A DNA stretch of 24,024 nucleotides, from assembly GCA_035545535.1 (NCBI GenBank), contig DASZYF010000138.1, positions 1 to 24,024 on the forward strand, given 5' to 3'. This stretch comes from DASZYF01 sp035545535 (GTDB lineage Bacteria > Actinomycetota > Actinomycetes > Mycobacteriales > CAJCIY01). Both the position numbers and the translations under genes were made by a program. The notes beneath the pieces were generated by a model. The model saw nothing but the letters and a program-made list of their open reading frames with translations. It had not been told where the DNA came from and ran no database searches. Positions 1-8,015 of this stretch are shown piece by piece (position 1 is the first letter of the stretch; each line of letters opens with the position of its first letter).

Positions 1-888
1 CGGCTCGAGCAGCACGCGCCGCACCCACAGCGCGTACACGAAGCCGACGATCAGCGCGACCGTCAGCACCGTGCCGATCGTCGTGACGACGTGCACCGGA
101 CCGCCGTGCACCTCGTAGGACCCGTAGGACAGTCCGGGCCCGGTGTGGTGGCCACGGATCCAGCGCACGACGAGCCAGGGCAGCGCCGCCACCGCTTCGA
201 TCTCGATGCCCCGGGCGCCTTGCTGGTGCAGGAAGTCGGTCGCGTCACCGAGCGTGCCGGTGGCCGCCAGCACGGCGAGTGCGACCAACCCGGTGACGAG
301 CGCACCGAGCACCAGCCGCACGACCTTCTCGCGCGGCACGGCGGCGGCGACGACGATCGGCCAGACCTTCACGAGCGCGCCGACACCGAGGTGCACGCCG
401 GCGCGCGCCTCATCGCCGCGCAGCACCGCCGCGAGTGCGAGCACGGCGAACGCCGTGGGCACGACGTCGAAGCGGTTGAGCAGCAGCGGGCCGAGCAGGA
501 AGCCACCGACCACCCACACCGCGGCCGGGACCGGTCCGTGCCGGCGGACGGTGAAGAAGACCGCGGCGTCGGCGACCAGCATCAGCGCGACGAAGGCCGC
601 GTGGTAGCTCGGGCCGAGGTGCGTCACCCACCGCGGGACGAGCATCACCAGCGCCGCCCCGGGCGGGTACTGCCACGTCGCGTCGTGCGTCGGGTACTGC
701 CCGTGGGCCAGCTGGTCGGCCCAGCCGCGGTAGCGCGCGACGTCGCCGAGCATCGGCCCGCGGCTCGGGTAGCCGAGCGGCAGCGCGAAGGCCAGCAGCA
801 GCCGCGTGCCCGCCCACGCGACCGGGCGAGCGGCGACCGGGGGCACCCGCGCCCCCGCGGCGCGCACCTCCTGCCCCAGGCTCCTCAC
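1..888 (-). CDS. GT87/DUF2029-like membrane glycosyltransferase, 3' end cut by window
   Basis: This frame stays open from the left edge to a GTG at 888, giving 296 residues of an incomplete protein. It is rich in hydrophobic helices. After a first membrane segment (about residues 20-40) comes an extracytoplasmic-type loop with GDVARYRGWADQL and ATWQYPPGAAL. Further on are LLNRFDVVPT and ALVKVWP. This arrangement (acidic residue in the first loop, YPP, N-R-[FY]-D, K-x-x-P) is what I know from GT-C fold, polyprenol-phosphate-sugar-dependent glycosyltransferases of the GT87/DUF2029 group, which act on envelope glycans or lipoglycans from the outer membrane face. The start is uncertain: the in-frame stop upstream is at 940-942, no ATG lies between, and GTG 888 has only a weak ribosome site. 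The C-terminus is outside the window. It diverges from the membrane protein at 1045 across a 156-nt spacer. Family call is good; sugar and acceptor are unknown. Confidence 0.72.
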   Translation of the reverse strand, partial: MRSLGQEVRAAGARVPPVAARPVAWAGTRLLLAFALPLGYPSRGPMLGDVARYRGWADQLAHGQYPTHDATWQYPPGAALVMLVPRWVTHLGPSYHAAFVALMLVADAAVFFTVRRHGPVPAAVWVVGGFLLGPLLLNRFDVVPTAFAVLALAAVLRGDEARAGVHLGVGALVKVWPIVVAAAVPREKVVRLVLGALVTGLVALAVLAATGTLGDATDFLHQQGARGIEIEAVAALPWLVVRWIRGHHTGPGLSYGSYEVHGGPVHVVTTIGTVLTVALIVGFVYALWVRRVLLEP

Positions 889-1044
889 GGTGAGGCGAGC
901 GTAGGCGGGATGAGCGGCCCGTCGAAGGTGCGACGCCGCTCACAGACGGGGAGGATCCAGGTCAGGGAGGAACCACCCCGCACCGATATCCTCAGGGACA
1001 TCCATGCACCCCCGCAGGACCGCGTCGAGGAGGGAGAGCCGACC

Positions 1045-2700
1045 GTGAAGGCCCGGCTCTCACGCTCCGCCATCGCGGCTGCACCGCACGCCGCTCGGCG
1101 GGCCGCGGCGGCCATCTGGCGCGACCCGGCCGCGCTCGCACTGGCCACGGCGGTCGTGATGGCCGGGCTCTACCTGATCTTCGTCCCGCACGTGGGCGAC
1201 CTCGCCGCGCAGGTCGCCCGCGCCCAAGCGGCGCGCCGCACCGGCGGCAGCGTCTGGTGGGGCGGCTGGTACGGCGGCATCGTCACCCCGCCCTACAGCC
1301 TGCTGACCGGGCCCGTCATGGGCTTCCTCGGCGTCGCGCTCACCGGCGCGCTCGCGATGGCCAGCAGCGCCTGGCTCGCCGGCCACCTGCTGCGCTCCAC
1401 GCCGCGGCCCCGCGCGGGCGCGCTCGCCGCCACCGCGGCCCTCGGCGCCGACCTGCTCGCGGGCCGCATCACGTTCGCCGTGGGCCTGGCCGCCACCCTC
1501 GCGGCCCTGGTGCTCCTGCAGAACCGCCGGGGCGCATGGGCCGTGCTGCCCGCGGTGCTGTCCGGCCTGCTGAGCCCGCTGGCCGCGATGTTCCTCGGCC
1601 TCGTCGCGCTCGCGGTCGTGTTCGTCGACCGCACCCGCCGCGGCAGCGCGTTCCTGGTCGGGGTGGCCGCGGCGGTGCCGGTCGTCGTGATCAGCGCGCT
1701 GTTCCCCGACGCGTCGTTCCAGCCGGTGCGCGCGAGCTCCCTGTGGGCGCCGATGCTCACCTGCACGGCCATCGCCTGCCTGCGCATGCCGCGCGTCGTG
1801 CGCGTCACCGCCGCGCTGTCGGCGTTCACCGTCGGCATCGCGTGGCTGGTGCCGTCACCGATCGGCAGCAACGCGCAGCGGCTCGCGCTCATCGCCGCCG
1901 CTCCGGTGGCGGTGGCGCTGGTGCGCCTCCCCCGCCGGTGGCTGGCCGCCCTCGTCGTCGGCCTCGCCGCCTGGCCCACGGTCGACGTCGCGACGTCGTT
2001 CGCGCAGGCGACCGACCCGTCGTCGTCGCACGCGTACTACGCGCAGCTCGTCGCGATGCTGCCGAGCGGTCCGGTCGACGGCCGCCTCGAGGTCGTCGAG
2101 CCCGCATCGCACTGGTCGTCGGCGTACGTGGCCGCCCGGGTGCCGCTCGCCCGCGGGTGGGAGCGGCAGGTCGACGCCGCGGTGAACCCGGAGTTCTACA
2201 AGGCCGGCGCGCTCACCGCCGACAGCTACCGGCAGTGGCTCGGCGACAACGCGGTGCACTGGGTCGCGGTGCCCGACGCCTCGCTCGACTTCGGCTCGCG
2301 CACCGAGGCGAAGCTCATCGAGTCCGGGCTGCCCTACCTGCGGCTCGCCTGGTGGACCGACCACTGGAAGCTCTACGTGGTCGACGGCGCGACGTCCATC
2401 GCCGATGCGCCCGTCGCCTCGAAGGCACTGCTCGCCGACAGCACCGTCACCATCACGGTGGCGCGCCCCGGCGCGACGCGGGTGCGCGTGCGCTGGTCAC
2501 CGGACCTCGCGCTGTCCGGCCCGGTCGGCTGCCTCACCCCCGTGAGCACGACCAACGGCGACAACGCGACGTGGATGCAGCTGACCGCAGTGCTGCCGGG
2601 CACCTACGTCATCCACTCGAGCTTCTCGCCCCTCGGCGGCCGCCGCAGCGCGGTGTGCACGTCGGGCTTCTCCCACGAGCTCCCGACGAACGCGTCGTAG
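1045..2700 (+). CDS. polytopic membrane protein of unknown function, possibly GT-C-like
   Basis: I do not recognise a named family. The 551-residue protein begins at GTG 1045, which has a good GGAGGGAG Shine-Dalgarno; the frame is open further upstream, but that part is Arg/His-rich shadow sequence antisense to the neighbouring glycosyltransferase. After a basic, Ala-rich N-terminus there are about eight to ten hydrophobic helices (roughly residues 28-310), then a mainly hydrophilic C-terminal part (about 320-551), probably outside the membrane, rich in Trp and beta-type sequence. The first loop holds HVGDLAAQVARAQ followed by a Trp/Gly-rich stretch WWGGWYGG and PPYSLL. An Asp after the first helix followed by aromatic residues is common in GT-C glycosyltransferases, and the divergent neighbour looks like one, so a role in envelope glycan assembly is a reasonable guess only. 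Its stop codon is 7 nt from that of rpoD. Confidence 0.7.
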   Translation: MKARLSRSAIAAAPHAARRAAAAIWRDPAALALATAVVMAGLYLIFVPHVGDLAAQVARAQAARRTGGSVWWGGWYGGIVTPPYSLLTGPVMGFLGVALTGALAMASSAWLAGHLLRSTPRPRAGALAATAALGADLLAGRITFAVGLAATLAALVLLQNRRGAWAVLPAVLSGLLSPLAAMFLGLVALAVVFVDRTRRGSAFLVGVAAAVPVVVISALFPDASFQPVRASSLWAPMLTCTAIACLRMPRVVRVTAALSAFTVGIAWLVPSPIGSNAQRLALIAAAPVAVALVRLPRRWLAALVVGLAAWPTVDVATSFAQATDPSSSHAYYAQLVAMLPSGPVDGRLEVVEPASHWSSAYVAARVPLARGWERQVDAAVNPEFYKAGALTADSYRQWLGDNAVHWVAVPDASLDFGSRTEAKLIESGLPYLRLAWWTDHWKLYVVDGATSIADAPVASKALLADSTVTITVARPGATRVRVRWSPDLALSGPVGCLTPVSTTNGDNATWMQLTAVLPGTYVIHSSFSPLGGRRSAVCTSGFSHELPTNAS

Positions 2701-2707
2701 CGAGTCG

Positions 2708-2711
<4 letters not shown>
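2697..2711. terminator. palindrome spanning two convergent stop codons
   Basis: GTAGCGAGTCGCTAC is a perfect inverted repeat around one central base. It contains the TAG stop of the plus-strand membrane protein (2698-2700) and the TAG stop of rpoD on the minus strand (2708-2710). RNA from either strand could form a short GTAGC/GCTAC hairpin. There is no U-tract, so terminator activity is doubtful; it may only reflect compact gene ends. Confidence 0.3.
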
Positions 2712-3940
<1,229 letters not shown>

Positions 3941-4054
3941 CGACCCTCCCGCGCCCGGTCACGCCCAGTCTGCTCCTGTTCGGGGCCGTTTGGGGATCCG
4001 GTCTCGCTCGCCCGACCCGGACGGAACAGCCCGCGCGGCGGCCTAGCGGTGCCC

Positions 4055-5902
4055 CTAGCCCCGCTGCTCGGACAGGGCGCGCCGGGCCAGCTCGAGCCGG
4101 TGCAGCTCGGCGTAGAGGTCCAGCGCGGCCGGGTCGTCGGCCGCCATGCGCTCCAGACGGCCCTTCACCACGCTCACCTCGCGGGCGAGCACGAGCGTGC
4201 GCAGCGCCGCGACGGTGCCGGCCACCCACCGCTTGGTGGGCGGGCCTTCATCGGCCGGGATGGGTGTGGTCATGAGCGCGACGAGCAGGCCGCGGACGCG
4301 GTCGTCGGGCGCGGCCTCGACCAGCGCGTCGCCCCAGGCCTCGGGCCGCAGCTGCGCGCCGGCCGCCACCCCGCCGGCGGCGCCGATGGTCTTGCGCACG
4401 GCCTGGTGATCGGCGTCGAGGAACGCCTCCTCGGAGACCTCGTCGAAGCCGGTGGCGTCGGCCGGGTGCTGGACCGCGCCGATGAGCGCGCCCCGCTCGG
4501 TCTGCAGGACCACGCCGTCGGCGCGCGGGCCGGGCCGGGCCGGGGCCGGCGCGGAGCCGCGTGCGCCGCCCCGCACCATGCGCAGCACGCGGGGCACGAA
4601 GTCGGGGTTCTGGTCACCGATCCAGCCGGCGAGCCGGCGCGCGTACTCGTCGCGCAGCGACTCGTCCTTGAGACCGTGCACCAGCGGCACCGCGGCGGAC
4701 AGCGCGGCGGCGCGGCCTTCGGCGGTCTCGAGGTCGTGCCGGGCGAGCTCGGCGCGGATGCGGAACTCGGTGAGCGGCACCTTCTGCGTGATGAGGTCGC
4801 GCACGGCTTGGTCGCCGGAGGCCTGGCGCAGCTCGCACGGGTCCTTGCCGCCGGGCGCGACCGCGACGAAGGTGTGCGACATCAGCCGGCCATCGAGCTC
4901 GGCCGCGCGCAAGGCCGCCTTCTGACCGGCGGCGTCGCCGTCGAAGGTGAAGATGACGTCGCCGCGCATCTGCTCCGCGTCCATGAGCAGGCGCCGGATG
5001 ACCCCGACGTGCTCCTCGCCGAAGCTCGTGCCGCACGTGGCGACCGCCGTGGTGACGCCGGCGAGGTGGCAGGCCATCACGTCGGTGTAGCCCTCGACGA
5101 CGACGACCTGCTTGCGCTTGGCGACGTCGCCCTTGGCGAGGTCCATCCCGTAGAGGAGCCTGCTCTTCTTGAACAGCGGCGTCTCGGGGCTGTTCACGTA
5201 CTTCGCGCTGATGAAGTCGTCGTCGAACAGCTTGCGCGCGCCGAAGCCGACGACGTCGCCGGCGAGGTCGCGGATGGGCCAGAGCAGCCGTCCGCCGAAG
5301 CGGTCGACGTGGCCGCGCTGCGTCTCCCGCGCGAGGCCGCCGAGCACGAGGTCCTCGCGGGTGTGGCCCTTGGCGACGAGGTGCTTGGTGAGGACGTCGC
5401 GATCGCGCGGCGCGTAGCCGATGCCGAACCGCTGTGCGGCCTCCGCGTCGAACCCGCGCTCGGCGAGGAACGCGCGTGCGGGCGCGGCCTCCTTGTCGGC
5501 CATCAGCCGCTCGGCGTAGAAGGCCTGCGCGAGCGCGTGCGCCTCGACCAGCCGGGTGCGCTGGCCCCGGTCGGCGCCGCGGGCGGACGACGACCCGCCC
5601 TCGTAGACGAGCTCGACGCCGGCGCGGCCCGCGAGCCGCTCGATCGCCTCGTTGAACGCGAGGTGGTCGATCTTCTGCACGAACGAGAAGACGTCGCCCT
5701 TCTCGCCGCAGCCGAAGCAGTAGAAGACGCCCTTGGCCGGGCTGACGCTGAACGACGGCGAGCGCTCGTCGTGGAAGGGGCACAGCCCGCCCAGCTGGCC
5801 GCCGCCGGTGGGGCGCAACGCGACGTACTGGCCGATGACCTGTTCGATGGGGCTGCGGTCGCGCACGAGCTGGATGTCGCTCTGCCGGATCTTGCCGGGC
5901 AC
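4055..5902 (-). CDS. dnaG: DNA primase
   Basis: Makes the RNA primers for chromosome replication and works with the replicative helicase. The protein has 615 residues from GTG 5902. The N-terminal CHC2 zinc domain has ligands C41, H44, C62 and C65 (CPFHDERSPSF and FYCFGCG). The catalytic core includes RFGGRLLWPI and FGARKL, then the TOPRIM motifs E270 (VVVEGYTDVM) and D321/D323 (TFDGDAAG). The C-terminal helicase-binding part (about 450-615) is separated by an Ala/Pro-rich linker and is poorly conserved, as usual. The start was chosen because GGGAGG lies 5 nt upstream and MPGKIRQSDI matches the family's usual beginning; an open extension to 5977 has no homology. The order dgt-dnaG is shared with mycobacteria, though here a methyltransferase lies between them. 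Confidence 0.97.
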   Translation of the reverse strand: MPGKIRQSDIQLVRDRSPIEQVIGQYVALRPTGGGQLGGLCPFHDERSPSFSVSPAKGVFYCFGCGEKGDVFSFVQKIDHLAFNEAIERLAGRAGVELVYEGGSSSARGADRGQRTRLVEAHALAQAFYAERLMADKEAAPARAFLAERGFDAEAAQRFGIGYAPRDRDVLTKHLVAKGHTREDLVLGGLARETQRGHVDRFGGRLLWPIRDLAGDVVGFGARKLFDDDFISAKYVNSPETPLFKKSRLLYGMDLAKGDVAKRKQVVVVEGYTDVMACHLAGVTTAVATCGTSFGEEHVGVIRRLLMDAEQMRGDVIFTFDGDAAGQKAALRAAELDGRLMSHTFVAVAPGGKDPCELRQASGDQAVRDLITQKVPLTEFRIRAELARHDLETAEGRAAALSAAVPLVHGLKDESLRDEYARRLAGWIGDQNPDFVPRVLRMVRGGARGSAPAPARPGPRADGVVLQTERGALIGAVQHPADATGFDEVSEEAFLDADHQAVRKTIGAAGGVAAGAQLRPEAWGDALVEAAPDDRVRGLLVALMTTPIPADEGPPTKRWVAGTVAALRTLVLAREVSVVKGRLERMAADDPAALDLYAELHRLELARRALSEQRG

Positions 5903-5907
5903 ACCCA

Positions 5908-5913
5908 CCTCCC
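5908..5913 (-). promoter_or_regulatory. ribosome binding site deciding the dnaG start
   Basis: Read on the minus strand this is GGGAGG, 5 nt before GTG 5902. It favours this start over an alternative GTG two codons upstream, which it overlaps, and over the longer open frame. Confidence 0.6.
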
Positions 5914-5924
5914 TCGGTCGGTCG

Positions 5925-5945
5925 AGTCTAGGTCGGGGACCCGAC
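5925..5945 (-). promoter_or_regulatory. possible dnaG promoter element with a 14-nt palindrome
   Basis: On the minus strand TAGACT (5925-5930) fits the actinobacterial -10 pattern TAnnnT and would place a transcription start close to GTG 5902. No convincing -35 hexamer is visible. Directly upstream, 5932-5945 is an inverted repeat, GTCGGG-GA-CCCGAC, in the 86-nt space between dnaG and the divergent methyltransferase, where an operator shared by both genes could sit. This is a pattern match only. Confidence 0.25.
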
Positions 5946-5988
5946 AGGTCTGCTGCGACCGCGGGAGAGGAGTGCAAGGCTCCGCGCC

Positions 5989-6813
5989 ATGACCGTGGGG
6001 GAAGCCGGGACCGGGGCGGTCAACGCGTTCAGCCACCTCGACAGCAGCGGGGTCGCGCCCGAGATGTTGGCGATGATGCAGCGGCTCGACCGGAACCCCG
6101 GCATCGCCCGGCTGGGCGAATGGGCCTTCGCGACCCTCGCGATCTCGCCCGGCGAGGCGGTGCTCGACGCCGGCTGCGGCCTGGGCTTCGACACCCAGCG
6201 GCTGGCCCGGCTGACCGGCCCGCGGGGGCAGGTCCTCGGCCTCGACGCCAGCGACGTGATGGTGAGCGGAGCCCGCGCCCTCCTCACCGACGACACCGCG
6301 CACATCGGCTACGCCACGGGCGACGTGACCGCGCTCGACCTCCCGGACGCGTCGTTCGACGTCGTGCACTGCGAACGCGTCCTGCAGCACCTCGAGGAGC
6401 CCGGTCGCGCGGTGGCCGAGCTGGTGCGCGTGCTCAGGCCGGGCGGGCGGATCGCGCTGCTCGACACCGACTGGTTCACCTCGACCTCCTCGGCGGGCAG
6501 CGACGAGGTGGCCGCGATCGTGCTGCCCGCGACGACGATCATCGCCCGGTCCCCGCGCGTCGGCCGCAAGCTCTCGGTGCTGCTGCACGACGCCGGGTTG
6601 GAGATCGTCGGGGTCGAGGTCTCGGCGGTGAAGACGGACGTCGAGACCGTCCTGACGCCGCCCTTCACCCGGCTGCCCGAGCTGGCCGCGGCGACGGGGA
6701 TCGCGGATCCCGACGTCGTGCGCGGCTGGGTCGACGAGGTCGGCGAGCACGCCCGGAGCGGCTACCTCGCGCAGGCCGTCACCATGTTCGGGGTCGTCGC
6801 CCGCAAGCCGTGA
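5989..6813 (+). CDS. class I SAM-dependent methyltransferase (Methyltransf_11/25 type)
   Basis: The 274-residue protein has a Rossmann-fold methyltransferase core. Motif I is at about 58-66 (VLDAGCGLG). The acidic residue that binds the ribose of S-adenosylmethionine is D86 (GLDASD). GDVTALDLPDASFDVVHCERVLQHL (split here at about 111-135 in the protein) is the usual motif II region, followed by ELVRVLRPGGRIAL. This is the UbiE/small-molecule type of layout, but the substrate cannot be read from the sequence. The N-terminal 50 residues and a C-terminal helical segment probably form the substrate cap. ATG 5989 has only an AAGG about 9 nt upstream; a stronger GAGGAG is too distant. It is transcribed away from dnaG and ends 2 nt from the dgt stop codon. 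Confidence 0.88.
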   Translation: MTVGEAGTGAVNAFSHLDSSGVAPEMLAMMQRLDRNPGIARLGEWAFATLAISPGEAVLDAGCGLGFDTQRLARLTGPRGQVLGLDASDVMVSGARALLTDDTAHIGYATGDVTALDLPDASFDVVHCERVLQHLEEPGRAVAELVRVLRPGGRIALLDTDWFTSTSSAGSDEVAAIVLPATTIIARSPRVGRKLSVLLHDAGLEIVGVEVSAVKTDVETVLTPPFTRLPELAAATGIADPDVVRGWVDEVGEHARSGYLAQAVTMFGVVARKP

Positions 6814-6818
6814 GCTCA
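6811..6818. other. palindrome formed by two convergent stop codons
   Basis: TGAGCTCA contains the methyltransferase stop (TGA, 6811-6813) and, on the other strand, the dgt stop (TGA, complement of 6816-6818). Only two bases separate the genes, so there is no room for a terminator outside coding sequence. Confidence 0.5.
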
Positions 6819-8006
6819 GCCGGTCAGGACCTCGTGCAGGCGGAGCGCGGCACGGTCGGTGAGCCCGGCGACGCGGTCGACGCAGGCGCGCAGCCGGGCT
6901 GGGTCGTCGGCGGCGTCCTTCCACGCCGCGGCGGTCACCGGCTCGAGCGTTCCCGGCGCGCCCGCGACGACAGCAGCGACGAGCTCGGCGATCTGCTCGC
7001 GCTGCCGCACCTGCAGCGCGACGGTGTCCGGCCGGCTCATCACGAACGCGGCGGTGACGCCCTTCAGCAGCGCGCACTCCGCCGCCGCCCGCGCCGGGAC
7101 CACCAGGTCGGCCTCGTAGCGCGTGAGCGCCTCGTCACCGTGCTCGGCCCGCGTGGCCCGCACCGCCGCGCCGGTGAAGCGGGCGATGAGCTCGCTGGTC
7201 GCCCGCTTCAGCGCGACGAGGTCCTGCGCGTCGCGCAGCCACGGCTCCGCGAGCAGTGCGTCGAGCAGCGCGCGCAGCTCGCTCGCCGGCAGCGGCGAGT
7301 ACGTGCCGGCCGTCGCCTCGCACACCGCGTCGCGGTCGAGCCGCGCCAGCACGACCTCGCCGGAGTGCACGCCGTCCTCGAGGTCGTGCACCGAGTACGC
7401 GACGTCGTCGGCCCAGTCCATGACCTGCGCCTCGAACGAGCGCCGATCCGCCGAGGCACCGTCTCGTACCCAGGTGAAGACCGCGAGGTCATCGTCGTAG
7501 ACGCCGTACTTGCGGCGACCGCCCTGCTTCGGCCACGGGTACTTGAGCGCCGCGTCGAGCGTCGCGCGGGTGAGGTTCAGCCCGGCGCCCGCGACCTTGG
7601 GCTCGAGCCGCGTCAGGAGTCGCAGGCTCTGCGCGTTGCCTTCGAAGCCGCCACACGCCGCGGCCGCCTCGTCGAGCGCGGTCTCGCCGTTGTGCCCGAA
7701 CGGCGGGTGGCCGATGTCGTGCGCGAGGCACGCGGTGTCGACCAGGTCCGCGTCGGCTCCGAGCGCGGCCGCGAGCTCCCGGCCGATCTGCGCGCACTCC
7801 AGCGAGTGGGTCAGTCGAGTCCTCGGGAAGTCGTCCGCCGAGTCGTCCGGAACGGCCACGACCTGCGTCTTGCCCGCGAGCCGCCGCAACGCGCTGCTGT
7901 GCAGCACACGCGCCCGGTCCCGTTCGAACGCGGTGCGCGCGTGCGCGGGTGATGCCTTGGACGGCTCGTCGACGTAGCGCGCGGTCTCGTGCTCGCCGTA
8001 CGCCAC
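6816..8006 (-). CDS. dgt: deoxyguanosinetriphosphate triphosphohydrolase (HD-domain dNTPase)
   Basis: The 396-residue enzyme hydrolyses dGTP (and often other dNTPs in this family) to the nucleoside and triphosphate, controlling dNTP pools in the cytoplasm. The N-terminal family signature FERDRARVLHSSALRRLAGKTQV is at about 27-49. HD-domain metal ligands are visible as H67 (RLTHSLE), H96-D97 (AHDIGHPPFGH) and the later Asp in MDWADDVAYSVHDLEDG. The C-terminal helices (HEVLTG end) fit the family length. GTG 8006 is the only plausible start before the signature. It follows the stop of the sialidase-like surface protein by 9 nt on the same strand, so the two could share a transcript. Position next to dnaG agrees with the mycobacterial dgt-dnaG order. 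Confidence 0.95.
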   Translation of the reverse strand: MAYGEHETARYVDEPSKASPAHARTAFERDRARVLHSSALRRLAGKTQVVAVPDDSADDFPRTRLTHSLECAQIGRELAAALGADADLVDTACLAHDIGHPPFGHNGETALDEAAAACGGFEGNAQSLRLLTRLEPKVAGAGLNLTRATLDAALKYPWPKQGGRRKYGVYDDDLAVFTWVRDGASADRRSFEAQVMDWADDVAYSVHDLEDGVHSGEVVLARLDRDAVCEATAGTYSPLPASELRALLDALLAEPWLRDAQDLVALKRATSELIARFTGAAVRATRAEHGDEALTRYEADLVVPARAAAECALLKGVTAAFVMSRPDTVALQVRQREQIAELVAAVVAGAPGTLEPVTAAAWKDAADDPARLRACVDRVAGLTDRAALRLHEVLTG

Positions 8007-8015
8007 CGTTGGAAC

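Noticed and set aside
91..1044. Upstream in-frame extension of the 551-residue membrane protein
   Set aside because: It is antisense to the glycosyltransferase coding sequence, has charged low-complexity sequence, and GTG 1045 has a strong ribosome site followed by membrane helices.
5903..5977. Longer dnaG N-terminus
   Set aside because: No homology before MPGKIRQSDI; GGGAGG fits GTG 5902.
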